Made by a program: the position numbers and the translations under genes. The notes below the pieces were generated by a model, which searched no databases, was not told where the DNA came from, and saw only the letters and a program-made list of their open reading frames with translations. A stretch of 64,000 bases of DNA from Undaria pinnatifida (lineage: Eukaryota; Sar; Phaeophyceae; Laminariales; Alariaceae), in the NCBI GenBank assembly GCA_012845835.1, contig JABAKD010000002.1, forward strand, positions 682,001-746,000. The letters are read 5' to 3'. Of the stretch, positions 43,101 to 54,551 are shown one piece after another (position 1 is the first letter of the stretch; the number at the start of each line of letters is the position of its first letter).

Positions 43101-44400
43101 ATAGTACAGTAGGTGCAGGGGTGCACCTATTAATAGTATACCTGGGGACTCGCTGGCTGCCGCAAATCGTACATTGGTACCTAGTGCCTTCTCCCTGACA
43201 AGAATAATTGTCACGCCGGGTCGAGTGGAACAACAACGAGACGATGGCCACACTGCAATAAAATTTCATCAACATTTTCTTCAGATCATCGTGTTTTTTT
43301 CATTTTGGTTGTTCACTTAACATTTCGATGGGTGGGGGGTGATGCCCGTAGGGCCTGAAGATAGCCGCCGGGGTAGATTTTCCTGTCCAGCTGAAAGGCT
43401 GAACAGCTCTCTCTCTAGTCGTCCTGACTGAGGGGGCACCCGCCGTAGCCATCGAAAATAGTTTAAAGCCACGGTGCGTCCTGGTGTTGGCACCCCTGCA
43501 TGCTGTAACAGCACTCCCTGCCGCTCTAGCGCCTGTCAATCGCTGGCACTCGGGCAATATTTGCTCCGTGCGCGGCACTCGAGCAACAGTTTCTCATAGA
43601 ACAGCGGGAGCGATCCCTTCTGCAAGAAAAACTGCACTCACTCCCGCTATGGAAAGCTGTTTGTTTGGTATGAACTCTGCACCCTTCCCTGCCTGGCCGT
43701 TTATGAGTATGTTCTCCCCGAGTTATTCATAATAGCTGTTCTTTTCGCTCTATATTCCCAAGGCCAACATTAACAGGTTTCATACGAACCGTGCATCACC
43801 TTCTCAGTGCAACCAACCGATTACGTATGATACGCATCAAAATAAACATAAATATACCCGCTAAACAGTCGACCAACCCGTCCTCTACAGACATGATGTC
43901 TTGTTTGAGGTATTTTTCAAGGTGGTACATTTCCCCAATGAGACAAATTCACCCTCCTGTGGATCGGCGGAGCCGGCTTGAGCCTGCCGAGCCCACACCG
44001 TAAAAACAAATTTGCCGGCCCGTTCATCACTGTCCCACCGTCGCTTCTCTCACACCCACCCTCAGTCAACGTAAAATATAAAGTTGAGTACAGTTCCTGA
44101 CGTATGCGTGCGTACGCGACAAAGGCATTGGCGGTTGTCCTCATGAACATGACGGTTATGATCCATCATATATCAGGGAGTTCCATATTATGTTGGTAAG
44201 GGCTTCATGTATGGGGTGTAAGGGGACTGTTTCATAGGATGTTTCCCGGCATGATTTGCCATGAGCTGTCACTCGTAGGTTTGCTCCATATGAGACCGAG
44301 TCAGGCTCGACAGCTGGATAATATAAGAGAGACTTCTGTGTCACCGTCTTGAGTCATCACCACGCCTTCCCGCGCCAGCTATGTGTACACCTTTAGATAT
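40101..44400. other. Unassigned 4.3-kb stretch with several weak frames
   Basis: Open frames include 40225-40779 (minus, 184 codons), 41890-42408 (minus, 172 codons, with a hydrophobic stretch LYALALLIVGTVV) and 42658-43014 (plus, 118 codons, with WCTLC...H spacing faintly like a BED finger). None has a family match I can defend, and no shared repeats were seen. Confidence 0.35.
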
Positions 44401-44411
44401 CTATCAACACA

Positions 44412-44530
44412 CTAGTGTGATGGGAAAACCCATGCTCAGGGTCGGCTTGCTCGCGTGGCCCACCTCATGCGGGGGCCTTGGTTGCGCGGTGGCAGCGGAT
44501 AAAATAGACGTCAGAGGTAGGCGTTGATCA
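44412..44530 (+). repeat. Solo block B of the DIRS-like element
   Basis: Matches 11800-11925: 'tgtgatggga', 'cttgctcgcg', 'catgcgggggccttgg', 'gcgcggtg', 'gcggataaaa'. No coding part of the element is nearby. It may be a solo terminal repeat left after recombination. Confidence 0.65.
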
Positions 44531-45514
44531 TTATGTAGAAGAATCAATTTTATTGTTGTCGCGTACATCCGAGTATATTTTCACAACCAGGACACGGGAT
44601 GAGTCAAGATCGGCCATAAGCCGCCCACAAATCAGGGGCAAAAACTGGACCAAACCAAGACTGATATAAAGGGCGTACCCCATCGGAATCAACCCAGAGC
44701 TAAACATACCGTAGAAGGCATGTTTCCAGCGGGGTGGCTGACATTCTGACAACAAACCATCATCCCATAGAAAGCATTCATTTCCCAATACCAAATATCC
44801 TATAACGCTCGTACATACGTGAATCATGAATCATGTCTCCTTAGAGTACAAAACTATACGGCTCATCCGGCAGGCTGCAAGTACCAGGTATTTTATCCCC
44901 CCCTGCTTGTGTGTATGCCTTGATAGCAGTGCCTCTACATCTGATGCATGTATCCCAAAAATAGAACAAAATTCCCTTTTTCTACCAACGCATATTCGAC
45001 ATCCCCCGGACATGACCAGTCACAAATCCAAAAACCAAATAAATAACAGAGTCAAAAATTCAAGCCCAATATCCCCCCAACACTACTTGTATATTATAAC
45101 TACAGTAAATCACCATCAATCTGATAATCAGTCCAAGCGCGTCGATTTTGAATCGACGTGTTCGCTGAACGAGACACACGATGCCTTGCGACCTGTACCA
45201 ACAGAGTTGACAGAAAAAAACAGATTTTTGCACTCACCGTATGATCAGGCAATCAAACATCACATATCATATCATTTTTATTTTTTTTTCGCACACTTTT
45301 ACGAGTACTTTCCAGCTTCTGGACAAGCCGTGGTCACAGGTGTCGTCCCTTTTTCCCCCCGGTTCTTGCCTTCAGTTTTTATCGCGCATAGGGTTCAGCA
45401 ATCCCACTGCTCGTCGATTTTTCATCGAGTGTTGCTAACTCACGCTCTCGCGCTTTCCACAAGTCAATTTGTGCACAAAAAAAAATCCCAACGAATTTAC
45501 ACGAGTAAGCACTC
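44531..45514. other. Unassigned; long frame judged fortuitous
   Basis: A 293-codon plus-strand frame (44826-45707) is open here, but its 3' part is antisense to a SINE and it shows no domain. A short hairpin CGTCGATTTTGAATCGACG sits at 45139-45157. Confidence 0.4.
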
Positions 45515-45598
45515 GGCGGGGCTCGAACTCACGAAACTGACTTATACCAGGCTCGAGGATAACCTGATACGCCACCGGGGCGACCGGCGCATATACCG
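45515..45598 (-). mobile_element. tRNA-derived SINE head, reverse copy
   Basis: The minus strand reads GCCCCGGTGGCGTATCAGG, then TTATCCTCGAG, then GAGTTCGAGCCCC. It aligns with the tRNA-like head at 24186-24260 over about 75 bases. No poly(A) tail follows; instead a T run lies ~25 bases downstream. It is a 3'-truncated or older member of the same family. Confidence 0.7.
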
Positions 45599-45839
45599 TA
45601 ATGAGGATTGGAAGATTGCACCAAGACACCCATTGGGAGAGCACCTGATGAGTGATATCATACCACAAATAACCGGAAGTCGACCGACCATAAAAAATCA
45701 TTCGTGAGATTCGTGCATATGCGCGTATGCTTGCGCAATGACTATCACCGATGTTACTGATTCAAGAACAAATCGTCCACACTTTATTCGTGTACACTTT
45801 CACCCAATACTACCAGGTATACTTGCAGCACAACTAATA

Positions 45840-46345
45840 ATATCTTCCATAAAATCCCCCCCCCGCCCCCAATAATATACTGGTGCCAAAACCGTCAAAT
45901 TTATCCCCTCGAAAGGATTTACAGCTTGCATGCACGAATTGCCCCCTTCCCCCCCCCCCCCCCCCCCCCCCCCCTCCTCCAAACCCGCTCGCTTTTGACC
46001 AAAACCAGGCCCCCACGTCCTTCAAAACTCCGCCCCACCCCCCTCACCGGTTATTCGACTTACAAGATTCACTTGATAAAAGGATACATTTCCCTTCACA
46101 GCTGTCAGATTTTGTCCCCCTCAGAAACGGGTTTTATAGTTTCCGCGCACAGACTGACTAAAATCAGCCTGTTGACCCTGATAGCTACACTGTAGTTGTA
46201 AGGGGAGTCGCCGACCTATATCCTTAATGAGGACACACAACTCGTAATGCGCGCGATCAGAGTATCACACACAGCTTGCAAAGATGAGTTTCGACGAAAT
46301 CTTCGATCTCACAGCTGGAGTGTATTTTCATTTTTTATAATAAAA
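45840..46345 (+). repeat. R1 repeat copy with preceding G/C block
   Basis: 45840-45930 is the reverse complement of the 1020-1240 type block; 45945-45975 is poly-C; 45975-46345 is the best-preserved R1 copy. Confidence 0.85.
46284..46340 (+). CDS. Micro-ORF MSFDEIFDLTAGVYFHFL in R1
   Basis: The cleanest copy of the R1 micro-ORF: ATG at 46284 in context GCAAAGATGA, 18 codons, then TAA. Unknown function; it could be part of a leader, a chance ORF in a young repeat, or a short peptide. Confidence 0.35.
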   Translation: MSFDEIFDLTAGVYFHFL

Positions 46346-46557
46346 TAACACAACTCCGAGAAATCCCAAGACAAACCAAATAGTATCATAGAAGACACCT
46401 TGTTGTGGAGATAGTAAATCCCAACAGCCATGATACCCCCAATTGCCAAATCATGCAGAATAGCTGATCAATTCTCTGCTGTCTAGTGGCGGGAGCGGGC
46501 TACATATATATATGTGGTCATACCTTACCTACCAGCTCAGTCACGAGGGAGCCTAAT

Positions 46558-48804
46558 GTTGTTGTTGTTGTTGTTCTCACATTAACTCGCATAATCAAGT
46601 CCGTGGTCACAGGACAGGCTCCAGTCACTCTGGAGCTGAAGGATACCCCAGGGAAAACACACACAACCCAAGGTGGTACACGCATATATCACAGCTGACG
46701 CAATTCATGCCTCCACCAGAAACATACAAAAGTGAAATCGGGAGTCAGTCTACGATGTGCCAGGTCCAGGCCGGTGCATACGTCTCACCACTTACGCCTG
46801 GAGAAACCAAATATTCCGATTGCCACCCAAGCAAGACTACCACCTATATATTACACGTAGTATATATCACTACGCATACGCACGGCAGGCATAATAAGTC
46901 AATTGGAGAAAAAGAAACAAAGGAAAAAAAAGAAGATAAAGGAAAGGAAAGAAAAGAGGAGAAAAACGAAACAAAACGAAAAAAGCAAGCAAAGAGAAGA
47001 AAAAGACAAGAAAAGCAAGAAAAGACAAGACAAGAAAGCATGAAAAGAAGAAAAAGAGAAAAAAAAAGAAAAAAAAGGAAAAATGTCATACTAGCAGACC
47101 CTGGGAACTGGCTAAGGATGGCATTGGGCTAACAGAGGGTATCGCGTCCATCATCAATGGCACCTGGGAGAGAACGTAACATGGCGAAGAAGTCAGGGCG
47201 GTCTTATGCTATCTTGTGACGGCCATTAGCAGGCCCACAACTTTCAATACGATGATGGCCAAACCCAGACTTCAGTCTCTTGGGCATGACGCTCCCCCTC
47301 CCGCCCCTCCCCCTTTCCTCCCTTTCCCCCTCCCCCCTTCCCCCCCTCCCCCCCTCCCCCAGTCCCCTCCCCGCCTCCCCCCCCTTCCCCCTCCCCCCGG
47401 CCGCTTAGAGATGCCAACGGTGGATGGCGCTGCCGCAGCCATAGCGCGTCGCTCTGCAGCTTTGCGTCTCTCCGTTTCATGCCAATTCCGCATGAACAAC
47501 TCGGCTCCCTCCTCTACTCTTCGAAACCATCTGCCAGCCTTCTGAGCAGCCTTTCGCCATCCTTCGAATTATTCCAAAGACCGACATATCCTCCTTCAGA
47601 TGATCCATCCAGTCTTTCTCTTGCCCCCCTGAGTAGCCCTTACCCCCAACAAACTCCCCAAACATCACCCTCTGTGGCAGACGCTCCTCCCCCATACGTG
47701 CCACGAACCCCGCAAACAAAATCCTCCGTTTGCGCACTATCGCCTCAACGCTATCGGAATCTGTCTGGGCAAGCGCGTCGGCGTACATTAGGGTGTGGTC
47801 GTCGCGCTTCCGTTTCCGCCATCCAAGGCATCGGAGGAGCATGGAGCGGTGAACCCGTCGTAGCCTGTCATAGTCAGGCTTCTTCGGGCTTCACGTCATG
47901 CAACCGTACAGCAGTGTCTCGACCACCTCAGCTTTCAGCAACCGCACCTTCAACCATAAGCGCACACCCGGGCGATCATAGATTTCTACCTTGTACCGCT
48001 GGAAGCACGCCCAGGCCTTCTGAAGACGCCGCGTTATTTCAACGCTACGGTCTCTGTCTGCGGTGATAGCCCCGCCCAAGTATACAAACTGGATTGTTTG
48101 TTTGTAAACCTGGCCAGCTGCATTAATCGTGAAGGACACCTTCCCCCCGCTTTTGGTTTCCAGGCACATTACCTCTGTTTTCGCCTCGGATACTGTAAGC
48201 CCGAACGACGAGCACGCACTCACGATCGCCGCCATCATCCTCTCCAGCCCTTCTGATGATCGCGATACGATGCCCGCATCGTCCGCGTACAGGATACCCC
48301 ACAATCTCTGTACCCCCTCCCCCTCCTTCCCCCTACGTCCGTCGACTTTGCCTGTTCGTGAAGTGCCCTTTTTCTCGCCTTCCTCCTTTCGCTGGAGCTG
48401 CACCATGTTGTCCGTGATGGCTGCATCAGCGAGGAAGCGTTTCTCGGCCACACGCAGTACCGCCGTGAAAAACATGTTGAACAACAGTGGCGCGAGCACG
48501 CATCCTCGCCTGAGACCTTGCCCCACGTCGAACTTATCCGAGAACTCTCCATCACCCAACCGCACGCATGCTTGCACACCGTCGTGGAATTGGCGGATGA
48601 CGGCGAGCATTCTCGGTGGCACGCCAAAACGAGCAAGGACATCCCACAAAAGGCTTCGGTCGACGGAGTCGTACGCTTTGGTGAGGTCGATAAAGCACAT
48701 GTACAAGGGGGTGTCCTTCTTCCGCGCCAGTTCCTGCAGTCGTCGTACTACGAACATCATGTCAACCGTCGAGCGTTGGGGTCTGAACCCACACTGTTCC
48801 TCCT
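46558..48804 (-). mobile_element. Non-LTR retrotransposon, 5'-truncated (copy B)
   Basis: Minus strand, from the RT coding region (48804 to 47477) through a G-rich tract, a long purine-rich (complement polypyrimidine) stretch (46900-47090), the 'ctccagagtgactggag' hairpin and an (AAC)n tail (46575-46558). The order is the same as in copies A and C. The endonuclease and the N-terminal half of RT are missing. No target-site duplication could be read. Confidence 0.88.
47477..48760 (-). pseudogene. RT, palm to C-terminus, of the non-LTR element (one in-frame stop)
   Basis: Reads [15 protein letters not shown], then [13 protein letters not shown] (first catalytic Asp), [33 protein letters not shown], and [13 protein letters not shown] (YADD box). 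The thumb and C-terminal part follow, with WRKRKRDDHTL and RRILFAGFVARM. A single TGA at 47891-47893 replaces a Trp that is TGG in copy C (58867-58869); after it the same frame continues to about 47477. Copying an RNA template at a nicked target is the known role of this RT type. Confidence 0.88.
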
Positions 48805-49690
48805 ACATATCCCCAACCTCCCATTTTTATACTCGTATTTAGAAAGCACGGAAATAATGAAATGTTTCGTCGGATTGCATACAGTACTATTATCTGCTGC
48901 CAGATACGTCGTCAGCAGCGTACCATTTCAAGAAGCACACAGAAAACAAAAACCCGCAGAAAACAATCAAAAAAAGAACGACCGTTGAAAAGTCATTAAT
49001 ATTTCATCTCGTACTACATCCGCCCCTCTCTAGTACTACTGACCCCGGCGGTAGTACTGACCCCGGCCGTCAGGCCGACCTCCCCTCCGCCTCGCTGGTT
49101 TCCTCGCCGAGGCTGGGTCCTCTTTTCCAACGTATCCACCTGGGCGATTGCACGTTGTCGCCCCATGTGGCTTGACACAAAAAGGGAAAGACATCGGGCA
49201 GAAAGAACAACGAGTGAATGTACCATCTTTCTCAATCTTGCAGGGTGTCGGTCATACACATACGCGCTCACACCACAGTAATTGATTCATGGAACCGCAG
49301 ATAGACCCGTTGCAAAATGCAACCAAATAATGCTTGAACTGTCGAAACTACCAGCACCAGCACCAGCACCACCTCTTGTCGAGGGGTCAAATCATACACG
49401 CACACAAACTCATACCTCCTACAAGTACATTCACGAAGAAGTAAGTGTTGTATTCCAAAATACCAGCAACATACATATTGTCATCTGCCTGCTTGGCGTT
49501 CACAGCCTCACTCAGTACTCAGTTCCCTGTGGTTTGGTACTGATGCTATTGCATGTACGTAGAACCCGAACAACTGCTGTTGAGCCGAGCAAAATCCATC
49601 AAATATCCAAGCACTGAAAAACTCATTGATCAGTGAGTCAGCACTCTCTCAAAAGTATCATGTAAGTCGTGCCAACTTAAGTCGAATGCG
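48805..49690. other. Unassigned gap between non-LTR copies
   Basis: Nothing recognisable apart from a short direct repeat 'gtagtactgaccccggc' at about 49030-49065. Confidence 0.35.
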
Positions 49691-49710
49691 GCCGACATAG
49701 CGCCCCCTAT

Positions 49711-50565
49711 TTGGCGCAAGCAAGTACCGAGGGGCTGGTGTGCGACCGAGGAGACGAAAGCGGAGTTGAACGCACGATGCAGGATAGGGAAGACGCGAGG
49801 AAACGGGTCCGTTCTGCTCCAAACAATCGTGGTCTACGGCGAGCCTTGAAGTCCACCATCAAACAGCTGAAACACACGCGAGCGGAAGCTGTACAGAAGT
49901 TCTTCGAAGATTACGTCAGCCAACTCGAAGGGCGTATCCGAGAAGGTGATCAGTTTGGCTTCTACAAACACCTCAAGGGGATGGGTGTGGAAGGGAAGAG
50001 GACGTTGAACTTGCAGTACATCAAAAACGAGGAAGGTCGATTGCTGCGGGATACTGCCCTCATCCGCGAGCGTTGGGTGAGGTGGTTTCACAAACTGCTT
50101 AACACCAAGTCGCCGCCCCTTGACCCGAGCATTGTGGACGAGCATAAGCAGTGGCCCCCGTGCAGACCACTGGACGATGTCCCGTCTAGGTACGAAATGG
50201 AGGAGGCGATCCGTGCGTTGGCCAACCGAAAGGTGGTAGGGCCCGATGGTCTCCCGGCCCAGATTTTGAAGGTTTTGGCCGACGAAGGAGGATTGAACAC
50301 TCCCGGAAAGTTCCACGATATCATCGCCGCTTTGTGGAGGGGGGATGGCGTGCCGCAACAATGGAAAGATGCAACGATTGAGGTGCTTCACAAGGAAAAA
50401 GATCGGACTGAGTGTGGCAAGTATCGTGGCATCTCCCTTGTGGCTCACGCTGGCAAATTACTCCTCGAAGCCATCGCGGGTCGCCTGAGTGACTATGCGA
50501 ACGCGAGAACATTCTGCCGGAGGAACCGTGTGGGTTCAGACCCCAACGCTCGACGGTTGACATGA
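49711..50565 (+). pseudogene. Linker and RT fingers of the non-LTR element
   Basis: Begins in a basic linker ([20 protein letters not shown]) and reads into RT fingers: [43 protein letters not shown], landmarks of non-LTR RT. The endonuclease that should precede it is absent. A frame change near 50510 ends it at 50565, before the palm. The ATG at 49711 is internal to the ancestral polyprotein, so there is no true start. Confidence 0.82.
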
Positions 50566-51190
50566 TGTTCGTAGTACGACGACTGCAGGAACTGGCGCGG
50601 AAGAAGGACACCCCCTTGTACTTGTGCTTTATCGACCTCACCACAGCATATGACTCCGTCGACCGAACCCTTCTGTGGGATGTCCTTGCTCGTTTTGGCG
50701 TGCCACCGAGAATGCTCGCCGTCATCCGCCAATTCCACGACGGCATGCAAGCATGCGTGCGGTTGTATGATGGAGAGTGCTCGGATAAGTTCAACGTGGG
50801 GCAAGGTCTCAGGCGAGGATGCGTGCTCTCACCACTGCTGTTCAACATGTTTTTCACGGCGGTACTGCGTGTGGCCGAGAAACGCTTCCTCGCTGATGCA
50901 GCCATCACGGACAACATGGTGCAGCTTCAACGAAAGGAGAAAGGCGAGAAAAAGGGCACTTCACGAACAGGCAAAGTCGACGGGCGGAGGGGGAAGGAGG
51001 GGGAGGAGGTGCAGAGATTGTGGGGTATCCTGTACGCGGACGATGCGGGCATCGTATTACAATCATCAGAAGGGCTGGAGAGGATGATGATGGTGATCGT
51101 GAGTGCGTGCTCGTCGTTCGGGCTTACGGTCTCCGAGGCGAAAACAGAGATTACGTGCCTGCAAACCAAAAGCGGGGGGAAGGTGCTGTT
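50562..51190 (+). pseudogene. RT palm of copy C, truncated by the Copia insertion
   Basis: Closely matches copy [60 protein letters not shown]. It ends at 51190 where the Copia LTR begins (TGTTGAATAG). The copies differ by several substitutions, consistent with independent insertions. Confidence 0.86.
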
Positions 51191-51732
51191 TGTTGAATAG
51201 CAGGATTCACAAGGAATCTATCGGCTGAAGGTAGATGCTTAATTCATAGTCAAATGAGTGTATGCAGAGTACTGGATAAGCTGTCGAACCATGTGATAGA
51301 TTTTTTTTTCTGTAGTATGGAAGAAAACACATATATGGTACTACTGCGCTCCACCAAGGAATAACGCGTTGACGGGTCACGTGCGTAAGATCAAAGCGTT
51401 GACTAGGTCATGTGCGTAAGATCAAAGTGTGTACTACGTCACGTGCGTAAGATTGACCTGGGTGTCATATGTATTGGATACTACCATACGAGATAATGTG
51501 TTCCAGTAAAAAGGAACAGACACGAGTGCTTGCACATCGAGTTCAATCTTCACATCTGCATCTGAACTTGGACAGTTCATAGTGACATAAGTTTTTGTTG
51601 ACCAACGAGAGCCCATTTAAAGTGATCCACCATCGTCTAATCCATCATCAGTCAGGCTCGAGCTCGTCTCGCCACGACGCTGGGTTAGCCTCTGAAGACC
51701 TTCATCGGTCAGGTACCACCACATTTCGAACA
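51191..51732 (+). repeat. 5' LTR of the Copia element (542 bp)
   Basis: Begins TGTTGAATAG and ends TTCGAACA (TG...CA). It matches 58084-58621 along its whole length, with scattered differences at roughly one in twenty positions. Inside, 'acgggtcacgtgcgtaagatc'-type motifs repeat three times (about 51373-51452), a probable regulatory block. A tRNA primer site downstream is not obvious. Confidence 0.9.
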
Positions 51733-51888
51733 GGTTATAAGCCTCCGTAGCGTGTAACACACAGCCCATGAACATCCCCTGCGGTGGAGCACAAGACTTA
51801 TGATTTTGCTGGATTAGTACGCAAGAAAGTTGGAACCAAATGTGAGTCGAGTTGAACGGCACTGGAACAACGTCCACGAAGAAAAAGT

Positions 51889-52560
51889 ATGCCCGGTGGA
51901 CAGACCGGCACGCTTCAGGCAATCTACGTACAAGATCGAGGTGAAAGAAAAAAGGAAAGCCCGGCGAGCGGGTCAGCACGCTTCAGGCGTCCCACGGACA
52001 GGATCAAGCCGAGTGCGAGAATAAACACGACGGCACAGGCCAGCACAAACAACGCATTCAGGGCACTCATGGAGGAGCCCGGTAACGTGGTGACATCAAC
52101 CATAAGGAATATTCCCAGATTTAGTGGGACCAAACCGGATAACTATCGCGAATGGAGCTCAAAGACCGGCGTAGTCTTGTTTTTGTCAAACAAAGGCGTG
52201 TTTGATGTTCTGATTGGATCGGTTGAACCGATACCAGCAATCACAGACAGTCACACGTCGGACACTCCGACGAATCTGGTGGAACGTCAACGCTGGAAGC
52301 GAGCGTGCGAAACCCTCTTCTCCGTACTTTACTTTGTCACTAGCGGTCCTGCATCTACCCTAGTTCGCCAACATGAAGACAGGGCTTCGGCGGGGGGTCT
52401 GGGACACGGACAGACGGCATGGAACGCTTTGTACACCAAGTACAACAGCAACATCAAGAAAGCACCGCGGGCCTGCTACGAGAAGCTTGTGAGCTTCCGG
52501 ATGGAGCAAGCGCAAGATCCTGATGACTATACCATCACGCTAATGGAGATTCGAGGGTGA
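51889..52560 (+). pseudogene. Copia gag
   Basis: From about residue 65 it reads RNIPRFSGTKPDNYREWSSK, then LVERQRWKRACETLFSVLYF and AWNALYTKYN, then FRMEQAQDPDDY, the layout of Copia gag (UBN2-like). Gag packages the RNA in the virus-like particle. The frame stops at 52560 (TGA), after which gag sequence continues in another phase (KKISVQRFEDILLQGL) to the zinc knuckle. The start is uncertain. Confidence 0.78.
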
Positions 52561-52754
52561 CTTTATGAAATAGGAAAGAAAATCTCGGTCCAGAGGTTTG
52601 AAGACATTTTATTGCAAGGCTTGACCGGCGACTACGAGCTTTCACAGCCCAAACTTTGGCCTTAACGAAATTAAATCAATGATGAGAAACTTGTGCATCG
52701 ACCGAACTCTCGAGACCAGGATATGCAAACAAGCTGGTTGGCAGAGGAGCGATA

Positions 52755-53027
52755 ATGACAACCACCAAAGGATCACGGAAGGTACGATGCTACAACTGCC
52801 AAGAATTCGGACACATCAAGCGAGACTGCACAAACAGCAAGAAGAAGCGATCTGCTACACCAAAATGGTGCTCGCTACACAACTCTACCACACACAGCGA
52901 TGCCGAGTGCAACGCTCAGAAATTGAATCACGATGTGGAGAACCAACCGCAGGGAGAAGTACAAAGTGCTCACACAGCGACTGCGTCGACGGCGACGGAA
53001 GAAGAAGACTTCGGGATGCCTTCGTGA
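52755..53027 (+). pseudogene. Copia nucleocapsid zinc knuckle
   Basis: Contains CYNCQEFGHIKRDC, a perfect C-x2-C-x4-H-x4-C knuckle, in a basic context (KKKRSATPKW). It is followed by CSLHNSTTHSDAEC, the usual pre-protease segment. It ends at 53027, and the next domain is in another frame. Confidence 0.85.
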
Positions 53028-53130
53028 CGTCTGGTTGGCGTCGACAGTGGAGCACCAGACAGAGAGTGAGTAGTGTTGGTGGTAAGACACGGCAGTTGAT
53101 CTTCTTGGTGGTGATTGACTGTTGAGGACC
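53028..53130 (+). pseudogene. Aspartic protease remnant
   Basis: GVDSGAP at 53037-53057 matches the D-S-G-A active-site motif of retroviral-type proteases. The rest of the protease domain is not continuous in any frame. Confidence 0.5.
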
Positions 53131-53873
53131 TGATGTGGTGTGTGCACGTTATTTAGATCCGAAGACAGTACGGGTTTCTAATTATCCTCTTCTGGATTAT
53201 GATATGGGAATTCGGGGATGAAGTTAAGATCGCTTGTTTTCTTGTGTTCGGAGCTAATGCAACAACCTCTCTACTCTTTTCCGAGCACCTGAATGGTGCT
53301 GACCACCCCCCCTCAGGCCAAGGGAGGATACGTTCTGGTCAAGTAGACCTTGCCTAGCTCAAGGCGTGTATACAGCGGACCCCATCAGCAGAGTTTCAGG
53401 GAACTGCGCAACCAACCAAGAGAAGGGAGACTAGCGCTGACACATCCAGACTTGCTCCGAAAACCTTGAGCATGCTGGTAGTTAGTAGAGCATCCGGACA
53501 CTATTTTGATGATGAAGTTCACCCGGGTCTGAAGGACAAGCAGCTGAAGTACAAGCCACACGAGAGACCCCACAAGATAGTGACCGCAGGACGACACTTT
53601 CTTACTAGGAACGGCCACTGGTACGGTTTCCGGGAAAATCATCGACACGGAAGACAACAAGCACCAGGTGAACCTTGAAGGCTTGATTGTGCCTGGGCTG
53701 GGACATCACCTTTTCTCCACAACACAAACGGCTACGTCCGGAAAAACCACCATCATCGACTCTCGTCCCCGTCTGGAGCAAAATCACCACTTCCTGCCAT
53801 TACACCAGCTGAACATAAACCCAGAGCTGCTCTCCTTTGGCCTCTCGAGATTGCGGAAGCTACTAGGGATGAG
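53131..53873 (+). other. Degenerate protease-to-integrase region
   Basis: Expected to hold the remaining protease and the GAG-pre-integrase segment. Only fragments are visible (for example 53466-53949 in shifted frames), with no diagnostic motif. Confidence 0.4.
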
Positions 53874-54551
53874 GTGTCCCTCTCAGCAATACGGGTACCG
53901 GCTGACATTTGGTACAGACGAATGGGACACACTAACTCCCGAAGTTTGAGGACTCTGCGCGTCGCCGGAGACAATGGCAACAACTCCAGTGACGACATGT
54001 CGCCATGCGACCTGTGCGCATGTGGAAAAAGCAAGCTACAGTGCCATCCCAAAACAACTACCCACACTACCGATCAACCTTTCCAACTGGTGTACACCGA
54101 TCTTCTCGGACCCGTACCCCCACCTGCACTTGGAGGATTTTGCTACGTCAGCAAATTCACGGACCAGCACAGTAAATGGAAGGAGGTATTCCTCATCAAA
54201 GAGAAGGGTGACGCGGTAAGCTCACTCCAACAGTTCGTGCGGACCGTGGTAATTCCGCGGGGCCTGCGGATCGAACGCCTTCGCACGGGCCGGTGGGGGG
54301 GGTATACGTCAGGGTACTTCGAAAAGTACTGCCTTGACACGGGGATTCGTCACGAGTTTGCCGCCACCAACACGCCTCAACAAAACGGAGTATCAGAACG
54401 AGACGGGCGAACAATTGCCAACATCGCACGCTGTCTACTGAAAGATGCGGAATTCCCGAAATCTCTTGAGGAGAATTTTTTTGCACGGCAACGTATTTGG
54501 CCGACCGCATGCCACACTCCGCGCTCCAATCACAAGCCCCCTTCACGGTAG
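53874..54551 (+). pseudogene. Copia integrase, catalytic Asp lost
   Basis: The N-terminal zinc domain is seen in WYRRMGH followed by CDLCACGKSK. The catalytic core starts with VYTDLLGP (first Asp). The expected second-Asp block, usually RTDxGGEYTS, reads RTGRWGGYTS, so the Asp (and the Glu of GEY) is replaced by Gly. The third acidic residue is in TPQQNGVSERDGRTI. Integrase inserts the cDNA; without its second Asp this copy should be inactive. The frame ends at 54551, inside the C-terminal region. Confidence 0.85.

Noticed and set aside
44826-45707. 293-codon open frame on the plus strand
   Set aside because: No domain or codon bias. Its 3' part is antisense to a tRNA-derived SINE and it runs through low-complexity T-rich sequence.
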